A stretch of 64,000 bases of DNA from Litoreibacter roseus (GTDB lineage Bacteria > Pseudomonadota > Alphaproteobacteria > Rhodobacterales > Rhodobacteraceae), in NCBI RefSeq assembly GCF_009811795.1, contig NZ_BLJE01000001.1:248001-312000 (forward strand), read 5' to 3'. This document shows, piece by piece, positions 18,171 through 26,362 of the stretch. The notes below the pieces were generated by a model. It was not told where the DNA came from and ran no database searches. It saw nothing but the letters and a program-made list of their open reading frames with translations. The first letter of the stretch is position 1. Each line of letters starts with the position of its first letter. The translations under genes were made by a program, and so were the position numbers.

Positions 18171-18918
18171 TCTGTCCTACCCAATCAAAATTGCATGTCT
18201 TCTGATGATTGCTGCAAGCGTTTCGGCCTGCGCGCCGCCAACCAAGAAAACGATTGTTTACGTCAAAGCGCCGTCAACAGCGAACACCGTAGAGAAGCCG
18301 CAGAGAACTCAGGCCGAGCTTTATGAACGCGAGGTCAAGCGCCGCCTTTCGGCTGGTCAGTCGGTTTCGCCGGAAGATATTCGTCCTCTGGCGGACAGTG
18401 GCGATGGCTTCGCGGCCTTGCGTCTGGCTCAATCCCTTGAGCAAAGCGGTGCGTCCGCCAGCGATGTGGCGCATTACTACGCAATTGCCGCGGCCGCTGG
18501 AAAGGGTGGCGCGACCTATGGTCTGGTTCGGCAACTCCGCCGTCCCGGGATTGAGAACGCCGGCAAAGACCGCCTTACGTGGATCGAACAGACCACCAAC
18601 GGACTGGCGAGGAAGGGCGACCCAGTTGCCGCCGCGTTCATGGCCGAAGCGTACAGGTCAGGCAAACCGTTTGGCGAGAACCGCGACAAGTCTTTGTCTC
18701 TTCAAACCCAGCTTGCCGAAGGCGGCAACGCGAATGCCGCGCTCGATGCGATCACAACTCTTTTGTCAGAACCTGATCCGTCCCGTGAAGAGTTGGAGCA
18801 GGCGTTGTCATTGATTGATGTCGCGTTGGAAAACGGAAACCTCTCGACAAAGACAACCGCACAGAACCTGCGCCCCCGCGTCGTCGCAGCGCTGTCTGAA
18901 GAGCCAGTGGAGGGATGA
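18163..18918 (+). CDS. Sel1-like-repeat lipoprotein (small AlgK-like protein)
   Basis: A 251-aa predicted lipoprotein. The signal peptide ends in a lipobox VSAC, with the acylated cysteine at about residue 23. The mature part is alpha-helical with diverged Sel1/TPR-like repeats, for example DGFAALRLAQSLEQSGASA, HYYAIAAAAGKGGATYGLV and GDPVAAAFMAEAYRSGKPFG. In Pseudomonas the Sel1-repeat lipoprotein AlgK binds AlgX and localises the AlgE porin, but AlgK is about 475 aa. This protein may be a shortened AlgK counterpart, anchored to the outer membrane. It has a very strong ribosome-binding site (AGGAGGAGGG at 18151-18160). The gene lies between algJ and algX. Confidence 0.75.
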   Translation: MYNLSYPIKIACLLMIAASVSACAPPTKKTIVYVKAPSTANTVEKPQRTQAELYEREVKRRLSAGQSVSPEDIRPLADSGDGFAALRLAQSLEQSGASASDVAHYYAIAAAAGKGGATYGLVRQLRRPGIENAGKDRLTWIEQTTNGLARKGDPVAAAFMAEAYRSGKPFGENRDKSLSLQTQLAEGGNANAALDAITTLLSEPDPSREELEQALSLIDVALENGNLSTKTTAQNLRPRVVAALSEEPVEG

Positions 18919-18920
18919 CC

Positions 18921-20255
18921 ATGGTGTCTCGCAAATTCCGAACTCTCATCTCGATTGCTGCGCTGTGCGGCGGTGTCGCGACGTCTGCCATGGCCGACGA
19001 TGATCCTGACGCTTTCCAGTGTGCGGCTCTGAACGATCATCCGGTGACGCCCGTTCTTGAGGGGCATAACGGTGTTTTCTTCCGGGTGTTTCTCGATCTT
19101 CGGATGAACCACCCCTTTACGGACCAGACGGTCGACCTTTTGGGTCAACTTGCTGATGCGTTACGGGAAAACGGAACCGAACTCGTCTTTTTGCCGGTCC
19201 CCACCAAAAGCCTCGTTTTGAACGATGATCTTCCAAAGCAGGCAAGCCTCTATGGTTACGACATTGAAACGGCCACGCAGGTCTATCGCAATATTATCGA
19301 GCGGCTGCGCGACCGGGGTGTGGTTGCCATCGATGGGCAAGAGGCGATGCAGGACGGCAATCCCGACGCGCTGCCGTTCTTTCAGGCGGACTTTCACTGG
19401 ACTGCCGAAGGCGCCAGACGTGCTGCGCAAGGTGTGGCCGCTGAGATGGACCGTTTGAACTTGTTCGCTGGGATGGAACGTGGCGAGTACGAAACCACCC
19501 CGCTTCAGGAAGAGATCGCATTCTCCGGGCTGCGCCGTCAGATCCAGAAAAAATGCAAGGTCGCGCTGCCCGAACCGGTGACCATGACCTATCAAACGGA
19601 AGCCGTAGGTGGATCCGATGCCGACGCGGCAGTCGATCTTTTCGGGACCGCATCTTCTATTGATCTCGCGTTGGTCGGAACATCGTTCTCGGATATGGAA
19701 ATCAGCCATTTTGAGGGCTGGCTGAAACAGTATACCGGTCTCGAGGTGGTCAACTACGCGATCACAGGTGGCAACCAATTCGGCGCGATGCTGTCCTATC
19801 TGACGTCGCAGGATTTCCGGGAGAACCGCCCAAAATTCTTGGTCTGGGAAAACCCGCTTTACAACAATCTGATGCAGAACGGCGACCAGCCTTTACGCGA
19901 GATGGTTGCCGCCGCAGGCGAGACCTGTACGCTTGAGCTGCCGTCCGAATTGTCTGACCGAAATACGCTGACTGCCGATCTGAGCGGCATCGCCTTAGAA
20001 GCCTCCGACGTCATTCATGCCTCCGCTGCGGGCGAGGGCAGTCGGGAGGTCGAATTTCGATTTGAGACATCATCGGGCGCCGTGCGTCACAAGGCGTTGC
20101 GTCGCGAAAACCGCTTACGTGCAACAGGTAACTATTACATGCCGATCAATTCCCTCGGCACCGTCGATTTCACGAAACTCAGCGTGACCTTCGACCGAAC
20201 TCTTCCCAAAACCGCAAGCCTGCGCCTATGTCGCAGCCAAAAGGAGAACCTCTGA
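18921..20255 (+). CDS. algX: alginate acetyltransferase AlgX
   Basis: A 444-aa secreted protein with a signal peptide (cleavage after TSAMA). The SGNH-like domain has NGVFFRVFLDLR, VFLPVPTKSLVLND, Asp157 and His159 in QADFHWTAEG and Ser255 in LVGTSFSD, matching the Asp/His/Ser set of Pseudomonas AlgX (about 474 aa). The C-terminal part (about 325-440) fits the AlgX carbohydrate-binding module. AlgX acetylates mannuronate residues of the exported chain. The start at 18921 has GGAGGG 6 nt upstream; the ATG at 18915 directly abuts that site. Its start overlaps the end of the lipoprotein gene and its end precedes algF by 2 nt. Confidence 0.88.
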   Translation: MVSRKFRTLISIAALCGGVATSAMADDDPDAFQCAALNDHPVTPVLEGHNGVFFRVFLDLRMNHPFTDQTVDLLGQLADALRENGTELVFLPVPTKSLVLNDDLPKQASLYGYDIETATQVYRNIIERLRDRGVVAIDGQEAMQDGNPDALPFFQADFHWTAEGARRAAQGVAAEMDRLNLFAGMERGEYETTPLQEEIAFSGLRRQIQKKCKVALPEPVTMTYQTEAVGGSDADAAVDLFGTASSIDLALVGTSFSDMEISHFEGWLKQYTGLEVVNYAITGGNQFGAMLSYLTSQDFRENRPKFLVWENPLYNNLMQNGDQPLREMVAAAGETCTLELPSELSDRNTLTADLSGIALEASDVIHASAAGEGSREVEFRFETSSGAVRHKALRRENRLRATGNYYMPINSLGTVDFTKLSVTFDRTLPKTASLRLCRSQKENL

Positions 20256-20257
20256 CT

Positions 20258-20884
20258 ATGTTTGCCAACCCTCTCAAAATAGCAGCCCTCGCGGTTTTGC
20301 TGAGCCCTATTTCTGCTTTGGCTCAGGATGGCTCGCTGTATGAGCCCGCGCCGGATCCGTCCATGAGCTACGTGCGGGTCATCGATCCAGGTACCGAGAA
20401 TGTTGCGGTCGGTTCGAAACGTCTCGACGATGTGGCCGATGGTATCTCGCCCTACGTGGGCGTTGTGGCCGGCGACGTGCCCGTGATTACCGACGCGGTT
20501 GATATGACACTGACAGTGGAGGCGGCGACGTACTACACTGTGTTGGTCAGCGATGACGGCGCGACGCAAATCATAACTGACGCGATCACCAACAGTCCTG
20601 CTAAGGCCGATCTTGCCTTCTATAACCTGTCGGACCTCGGTAGCGCGGATCTGTTTGTCCCACGGGCCGATGCAATGGCTGTTGAAGGGGTTGTGCCCAC
20701 GAATGCCGCATCCGTCGCCTTGAACGCACCGCTCGAACTGGATTTCGAAGTCCGTGAAGGTAAGGCCGTGATGGCCACCGTCGAAACCGTCAGCCTCAAA
20801 CGCAAATCAGGTGTCTCCATTGTCGTAACCGGCAGTGCAGGCAGCTACGAGGCGATCTCAATCGATAACAGCTACATCTACTGA
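20258..20884 (+). CDS. algF: alginate O-acetylation accessory protein AlgF
   Basis: A 208-aa periplasmic protein with a signal peptide ending SALAQ. It begins with the AlgF-like segment DGSLYEPAPDPSMSYVRVI and continues through two beta-rich domains (for example YYTVLVSDDGATQIITDAI and AKADLAFYNLSDLGSADLFV). In Pseudomonas, AlgF is needed for acetylation together with AlgI, AlgJ and AlgX. The start at 20258 was chosen for size and the AAGGAGAA site upstream; an earlier in-frame ATG lies inside algX. Length is near the family value of about 216. Confidence 0.87.
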   Translation: MFANPLKIAALAVLLSPISALAQDGSLYEPAPDPSMSYVRVIDPGTENVAVGSKRLDDVADGISPYVGVVAGDVPVITDAVDMTLTVEAATYYTVLVSDDGATQIITDAITNSPAKADLAFYNLSDLGSADLFVPRADAMAVEGVVPTNAASVALNAPLELDFEVREGKAVMATVETVSLKRKSGVSIVVTGSAGSYEAISIDNSYIY

Positions 20885-20922
20885 ACCCGTCGTCACGACC
20901 GGTCCAAGAAGAGGAAACGCCC

Positions 20923-23679
20923 ATGTCCAGTCTCGCTTTCAAAACAGGACGCGTCACGCTTGTCTCGGCATTGATCGCGGGGCTGGCAACGGGTGTCACA
21001 GCGGATCCCATCAAGCTGGAATTTATGCCACCCGAGTTGGACGTGGAAAACATCTGCTCCCCTCGGGAACCGGACGGCGCTCTGCTGGAGAAATGGTCGG
21101 GCTGGACCGGCGGTGATCTGCCCGAGACCAACCCAAGCCTTCTGAAGCGCGATCTGCAACGATTGGAACAGATCGATCCGGTCGCGTGGTACGACACCAT
21201 TGAGACGGCGATCTCGCTCTTCCCGAATATTGACGAGAAATACACCGAGAACCACGCTTTGGTGGACCGGATAGATCTGATGGTCGCAGCCGGACGTGAT
21301 GACAAGCTGATGACCCGCCGTCTGGTGCCTCAGCTCATGCTGAATGCGGAAACACTTTCGCCGCGCTTTCAGAACATTCTGGGCAATTACCTGATTGAGG
21401 GCGTCGGGATTGAGCCGGATGAGCGGCGCGGGCTGCAATTGATCAAAGCCAGCGCCTACGCCGGAAACGCCGACGCGCTTTTGCATCTCGCAAAGCTGGA
21501 TATTGAAGGTGCACCCGCAACGGGCTGGGATATTCCACCGGATCTCGCGATCACGATGGCCCTCGGTGCTTTGGTGGGCGAATTAAATCCGACGATCTGT
21601 GACCGGATTTGGCGCATCGCGCGGGAATTCCACAACGGTGATCTTGTGGTACGCGATGTGTCAACAGCTGAGGCGTGGTTCCGGTTCGCCGCTGATCTGG
21701 GCGATGCCAACGCGGCATGGGAAGTCACGGAATACCACATGGAAAGCGAAGGCTTTGCCAAAGACAATGACATTCTCATCGAATACCTGACGAAAGCGGC
21801 GGATGGTGGTCTTCCTTACGCGAAGCTCGAACTCGGTAGCCTCTACGAAGAAGGCGCGTTGGTCGAAAAGAACTTCGACGAGTCACTCAGGCTCTATCGC
21901 GAAGCGGCCGCATTCGACAACAGATCCGGCCTGCTGCGTCTGGCAAGGTTCCTGGAAGAGAACGTGGGGACGCGCCCTGAGCTAGAAGAAGAGCGCCTAG
22001 AGGTTCTGACCAAACTGATCAATCTGCCCGACGCACCAGGCTGGGCTTTTACAAGACTTGCAAACAACGTGCTGAAAACAAAGGGGCGATGGGCTGGCGA
22101 CACCGAGGCGCGCGCTCTTTTGGAGAAAGCCGTCGCGCGGGATGATCCGGACGCCTTTGAGCGTTTGGGATTGCTGCTGATGAGAGATCGCCGCGACGCG
22201 GATGCGTTCAACCGCGGCATTGATCTGATGGTGCGTGCGGTGTCTCACCACGGCTCGATCAACTCAATGGACAAGCTTCGTGGGGCGCATATGTGCGTGG
22301 CCAACAAAGAGCCGATGCTGGAGCAGGCAAATTATTGGCTTCATATGGATCAATCCTCAGGGACAGCGACGCTGGAATTCACCGCAGAACAGATGCAGGC
22401 CCAGCCTTGGCAAGACGATCCGATCATGCTGGCGACGATGCAATCACAGGCCCTTTATGGTCGGCCCAAGTCTTTGGCAAACTACATGGCGATGCTCGAC
22501 AGTTCTGAAACGGCCAGCCCGGAAGAGCGTCAGTTCTGGTCGGAATACGCCGGTGCCTATGACCGCGTTCTAAAGGCCCGTGCCAGTATCGCCTATGAGC
22601 TTGCAGCGACCGACAAGGACCGCCAATCGGCGCTGAACCTTATGCGACGCGCCGTGCAGGAAGGTGATCCGGATGCGGCGGTGGCTTTGGCGGAAATCCT
22701 GCTTGAGTTGGAACAGTCCCCCGAGCATGTTCGCGTCGAAGCGTCGGATCTGTTGCTGCCGATCGCGGCGACCGGCGACGGTGACGCCATGAACCTGCTC
22801 TTGCTTCTTGCGGGTGGCGGCGTTGAGGCGCAGCAGAGTATCTATACTCAATTCGCCGAGGCCATCGAGGTGCGTGGCGACTTTGAAGCCCTTCTCTTTT
22901 CGCTTCCATTCGTCGATGGGCAAAAGCGGATCGATTATCTGGACCGCGCAATCTCGGTTATGATTTGCGACTTCAAGTCGACCATGCGGGTTGCCGCGGT
23001 TCTGAATTCGATCGGGGAAGGGGAGGCGTCTCGCCGCTGGCTCGATACCGCATCCCACCTAACCGAAGGCGTGCCATGGACGCTTGTTAAATTGGGCGAT
23101 GGATATGTGAACATGGTGGGTGATGCGGCAACGCCAAAAGCGATAGAGCGGTACTCTCAGGCGCTGGAGGCAGGCTCCGAGGTCGGCGGCCTGCGGCTCT
23201 GGTCCTTTTTTGGTGATCCGAAATCTGAACTCTATAGCGAAGAAAAAACTGTCGAGTTGCTGACCACTCTCATCAAGATGGCTGACATCGAAAGCCTGTC
23301 ATCCGTCTTGGGCAAGATGCGCGGCAGCAGCGATGAGATTCAGGCAGCGGTCGGTGCGCGCGTTGATGTGCGCGAGAAATATCTGGTCGCGGCAGAAGCG
23401 GGCGATCCGCGGGCGATGCGTGGATACGCACAACTTACACGCGATGGGGCGACAAGCGCTGACGAGTTGTCCGAGTCCGTTGCATGGATGACCAAAGCAG
23501 CGGAACATGATGATATCCCCGCAATGGTTGAACTATCGCAGATCTACGCATTCGGCCTTGGTGTCGAGCCCTCTCCAGAAGATGCAATCGCGTGGCTTGA
23601 AAAAGCTGCCGCCGCCGGAAGTGAACCCGCGGCAGGATACCTCGATCTTCTGAAACTTCAGCGTAATCTGACCCAATGA
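20923..23679 (+). CDS. large secreted Sel1-repeat protein (AlgK-like)
   Basis: A 918-aa protein with a signal peptide (cleavage near GVTAD) but no lipobox cysteine, so probably soluble in the periplasm. Most of it is Sel1-like/TPR repeats: clear copies are NADALLHLAKLDIEGAPATG, LPYAKLELGSLYEEGALVEK, GDPDAAVALAEILLELE, GDPRAMRGYAQLTRDGATSA and IPAMVELSQIYAFGLGVEPS. The scaffold is about twice the size of Pseudomonas AlgK. It could link the acetylation proteins to an outer-membrane exporter that is not encoded here. It lies 38 bp after algF and overlaps algL by 4 nt. The alginate role is inferred from the operon; the repeat architecture is clear. Confidence 0.75.
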   Translation: MSSLAFKTGRVTLVSALIAGLATGVTADPIKLEFMPPELDVENICSPREPDGALLEKWSGWTGGDLPETNPSLLKRDLQRLEQIDPVAWYDTIETAISLFPNIDEKYTENHALVDRIDLMVAAGRDDKLMTRRLVPQLMLNAETLSPRFQNILGNYLIEGVGIEPDERRGLQLIKASAYAGNADALLHLAKLDIEGAPATGWDIPPDLAITMALGALVGELNPTICDRIWRIAREFHNGDLVVRDVSTAEAWFRFAADLGDANAAWEVTEYHMESEGFAKDNDILIEYLTKAADGGLPYAKLELGSLYEEGALVEKNFDESLRLYREAAAFDNRSGLLRLARFLEENVGTRPELEEERLEVLTKLINLPDAPGWAFTRLANNVLKTKGRWAGDTEARALLEKAVARDDPDAFERLGLLLMRDRRDADAFNRGIDLMVRAVSHHGSINSMDKLRGAHMCVANKEPMLEQANYWLHMDQSSGTATLEFTAEQMQAQPWQDDPIMLATMQSQALYGRPKSLANYMAMLDSSETASPEERQFWSEYAGAYDRVLKARASIAYELAATDKDRQSALNLMRRAVQEGDPDAAVALAEILLELEQSPEHVRVEASDLLLPIAATGDGDAMNLLLLLAGGGVEAQQSIYTQFAEAIEVRGDFEALLFSLPFVDGQKRIDYLDRAISVMICDFKSTMRVAAVLNSIGEGEASRRWLDTASHLTEGVPWTLVKLGDGYVNMVGDAATPKAIERYSQALEAGSEVGGLRLWSFFGDPKSELYSEEKTVELLTTLIKMADIESLSSVLGKMRGSSDEIQAAVGARVDVREKYLVAAEAGDPRAMRGYAQLTRDGATSADELSESVAWMTKAAEHDDIPAMVELSQIYAFGLGVEPSPEDAIAWLEKAAAAGSEPAAGYLDLLKLQRNLTQ

Positions 23680-24707
23680 GGATGTCCCGGCTGCCCATCG
23701 TTCTGGGCGCACTGTCTGTCATTGGCTGCACCATAGGACCAGCCAATGCGCAATGTGGACTGTCGAATGCCCCTGTTGTTACCTTGGATATCCCAAGCAG
23801 GTATACTGCTGAAAGCGAGAGCCGGTCCGACATTGATGCGGAGCTAAACGCGCTTGTGAACAAGCGGCTCAAGCCAGTAGATGTGTTCGTGCAGGACCTG
23901 GCGCGTGAGGCCAACAAGTCGCTGGTCGAGGATGATCCCGAGGAGGCCGCTGATCACGCACGCTGCGTTATCGATGCGTTGCACCGATGGGCTGAGGCGG
24001 ATGCCCTGTCCACGCTCGCGTCACTCAATGCAAAAATGGCGGTCGGGTCTCGTTTGGGTGGCATGGCAATGTCGCTCTGGCAGTTGGAGATACCGGACGA
24101 CCGCGCTGACGAGGTTAAAACCATCGGAACTTGGATGTCAGGCATCGCACGGGACCAAATGCAGTTCTGGGCGACTGATGCGCCCAATGGGGCGCGGCAA
24201 GGGAATTTGCGTGCGTGGGCTGCACTTGGCGTCGGTGCCGTCGGCGCTGTTTCTGGCGATGACGCGTTTCTGAGTTGGTCCAAGAATTCCGTAGGCTTCA
24301 TTCTGAGCACAGCTGCCCCAGACGGAAGCATCCCGCAGGAGATGCGGCGCGCGCAGTGGGCGCTGCACTATCAGTTGCACGCGGTTTCACCGCTTGTTGT
24401 TACGACGGCGCTTCTGAAAACACAGGATGTCCATCTGTCAGAGGGACAAATGGGGGCATTGAAGCGCGCTGTTGACTACGCGATCTCCGACCTCGACACC
24501 GGCGATGTCACCCGCGAAAAGACAGGGCACGTGCAGAAATATTTCGATGGAACTGAAGAGTTGCGGTCTTTCGAATTGGCGTGGGCAGATGCATTTTTGT
24601 GGCTTGCGGATGCACCCGAAGTGGCCGATTTCGTGGAGCCCTATCGACCCCTCGGAAACTCTAAATTGGGCGGACGTCAGGTGGATATCTGGTCCGCTAG
24701 GCGCTGA
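23676..24707 (+). CDS. algL: AlgL-like (PL5 fold) periplasmic protein with altered active site
   Basis: A 343-aa protein with a signal peptide (cleavage near ANAQC) and the alpha/alpha-toroid pattern of PL5 alginate lyases. In Pseudomonas AlgL the segment NNHSYWAAW holds Asn201, His202 and Trp205, and Arg249 and Tyr256 complete the site. Here the equivalent segment is GNLRAWAAL: Asn177 and Trp181 are kept but His202 is Leu178. Arg225 and Tyr232 in MRRAQWALHY keep the correct spacing of 7. Loss of the charge-neutralising/base histidine makes normal lyase activity doubtful. It may retain polymer binding. It is the last gene of the operon. Confidence 0.78.
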   Translation: MRMSRLPIVLGALSVIGCTIGPANAQCGLSNAPVVTLDIPSRYTAESESRSDIDAELNALVNKRLKPVDVFVQDLAREANKSLVEDDPEEAADHARCVIDALHRWAEADALSTLASLNAKMAVGSRLGGMAMSLWQLEIPDDRADEVKTIGTWMSGIARDQMQFWATDAPNGARQGNLRAWAALGVGAVGAVSGDDAFLSWSKNSVGFILSTAAPDGSIPQEMRRAQWALHYQLHAVSPLVVTTALLKTQDVHLSEGQMGALKRAVDYAISDLDTGDVTREKTGHVQKYFDGTEELRSFELAWADAFLWLADAPEVADFVEPYRPLGNSKLGGRQVDIWSARR

Positions 24708-25011
24708 TACGCGACAAAGTCGCTTTGCTGTCCGCTGAAAAAACAAGCACGCAGGGCTGAGTTTGCGGAAAACGACATCAAAATCCCCAACTGCCTCTTA
24801 TTCAAGCAGATGCCACTTTACTGGCGCGGGGTGTTGGCAAAGTTTGCCTATGTTCCGGCGCATAAGCGCACTGGGCAGAAGCGTGCGGCAGCCATTTGAT
24901 TTGGAGATCTTGCAGCCACCGCACTCAACGCAACGATAAAGTTGCGAAGGGAAGCGTTAGTCATTCGCTGGGCGTGTGGCAAGTGTTTGACCCTTCGCGG
25001 GGGGCCTCTCT
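24708..25011 (+). promoter_or_regulatory. intergenic region upstream of urtA with a perfect 13-bp dyad
   Basis: No gene is seen here. A small hairpin GCGAC-AAA-GTCGC (24711-24723) with a short T run may end the alginate-type operon, though it is weak. A perfect palindrome GGCAAA-G-TTTGCC lies at 24836-24848, 164 bp upstream of urtA, and could bind a dimeric nitrogen or carbon regulator. The promoter of urtA should be between that point and 25011; no boxes were assigned with confidence. Confidence 0.4.
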
Positions 25012-26295
25012 ATGGCATTTTTCAAAGACCTGACACTCTGCGCCGCGTCGCTGAGTGCGTTTACCTTGTCCGCCTTCGCCGACGGCCACGAGCCGATCAA
25101 GGTCGGCATTCTGCACTCGCTCTCGGGCACGATGGCAATTTCCGAAACCACCCTGAAAGACACGATGCTGCTTCTGATCGAAGAGCAGAACGCCAAAGGC
25201 GGCGTACTTGGACGCCAAATCGAGCCGGTGGTCGTCGATCCGGCTTCCGACTGGCCGCTTTTCGCGGAAAAGGCTCGCGAGCTTCTGACCGTTCACGAGG
25301 TGGATGTGATCTTCGGAAACTGGACCTCAGTAAGTCGAAAATCCGTTCTGCCGGTGATCGAAGAACTTAACGGCCTGCTGTTCTACCCCGTCCAATATGA
25401 GGGTGAAGAAAGCTCGAAAAACGTATTCTACACGGGTGCCGCCCCCAACCAACAAGCGATCCCGGCAACGGATTACTTCCTTGAGGAGCTTGAGGTCGAG
25501 AAGTTTGCGCTTCTTGGAACGGACTACGTTTACCCCCGGACGACAAACAATATTCTTGAGAGCTATCTTAAGGAAAAAGGCATCCCCGAAGAAGATATCT
25601 TCGTAAACTACACGCCCTTCGGTCACTCTGACTGGTCTAAAATTGTCTCCGACGTCGTGGCGCTTGGCGCTGACGGTAAAAAGGTTGGCGTGATTTCGAC
25701 GATCAACGGGGACGCAAATATCGGCTTTTACAAAGAGCTTGCCGCGCTTGGCGTGTCTGCAGATGACATTCCGGTCGTCGCATTCTCGGTGGGCGAAGAG
25801 GAACTGTCCGGTCTAGACACCTCCAACCTTGTCGGTCACCTCGCGGCATGGAACTACTTTCAATCCGCTGAGTCTGAAGCCAACGATGAATTCATTGCTG
25901 CTTGGAAGGCGAAAATGGGTGAAGATCGTGTGACCAATGACCCTATGGAGGCTCACTACATCGGCTTCAATATGTGGGTAAACGCGGTAGAACAGGCCGG
26001 GACCACGGATGTCGATGCGGTCCGCACCGCGATGTACGGGCAGGAGTTTCCGAACCTGACGGGCGGCACTGCCGTGATGCTGCCAAACCACCATCTCGCG
26101 AAGCCTGTCTTAATTGGTGAGATCCAGGATGATGGTCAGTTTGATATCGTGAGCCAGACCGAGGAAGTACCCGGCGACGCCTGGACCGACTTTCTGCCCG
26201 AGTCTGCCATCCTGAAATCCGATTGGCAGGAACTTGAGTGCGGGATGTACAACACCGAGACCTCAAGCTGCGTACAGATCAAGTCGAACTACTGA
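25012..26295 (+). CDS. urtA: urea ABC transporter substrate-binding protein UrtA
   Basis: A 427-aa periplasmic binding protein of the branched-chain amino acid/urea family. A signal peptide (cleavage near AFADG) is followed by UrtA hallmarks: VGILHSLSGTMAISETTLKD, EEQNAKGGVLGRQIEPVVVD, FGNWTSVSRKSVLPVIE, LFYPVQYEGEESSKNVFYTG and YPRTTNNILE. The C-terminus has GGTAVMLPNHHLAKPV, typical of UrtA rather than LivJ. It delivers urea to UrtBC. It is the first gene of urtABCDE and is separated from urtB by a strong hairpin. Confidence 0.95.
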   Translation: MAFFKDLTLCAASLSAFTLSAFADGHEPIKVGILHSLSGTMAISETTLKDTMLLLIEEQNAKGGVLGRQIEPVVVDPASDWPLFAEKARELLTVHEVDVIFGNWTSVSRKSVLPVIEELNGLLFYPVQYEGEESSKNVFYTGAAPNQQAIPATDYFLEELEVEKFALLGTDYVYPRTTNNILESYLKEKGIPEEDIFVNYTPFGHSDWSKIVSDVVALGADGKKVGVISTINGDANIGFYKELAALGVSADDIPVVAFSVGEEELSGLDTSNLVGHLAAWNYFQSAESEANDEFIAAWKAKMGEDRVTNDPMEAHYIGFNMWVNAVEQAGTTDVDAVRTAMYGQEFPNLTGGTAVMLPNHHLAKPVLIGEIQDDGQFDIVSQTEEVPGDAWTDFLPESAILKSDWQELECGMYNTETSSCVQIKSNY

Positions 26296-26307
26296 TGTAT
26301 CCAGTGT

Positions 26308-26330
26308 CCCCGGCGCAGTGTGCGCCGGGG
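26308..26330 (+). promoter_or_regulatory. strong hairpin between urtA and urtB
   Basis: A perfect 10-bp GC-rich stem (CCCCGGCGCA with TGCGCCGGGG) closed by a 3-nt loop starts 12 nt after the urtA stop. No T run follows, so it is probably an mRNA-stabilising or processing hairpin that allows high UrtA levels relative to the membrane and ATPase subunits. Partial termination is also possible. Confidence 0.7.
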
Positions 26331-26362
26331 ATATCTGTCGCACACCGGGGACCAAACCCATC

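Noticed and set aside
24833-24848. Possible sigma-54 promoter (TTGGCA with TTTGC) before urtA
   Set aside because: Only 8 nt separate the GG and GC elements instead of 10; the sequence is better described as a palindrome.
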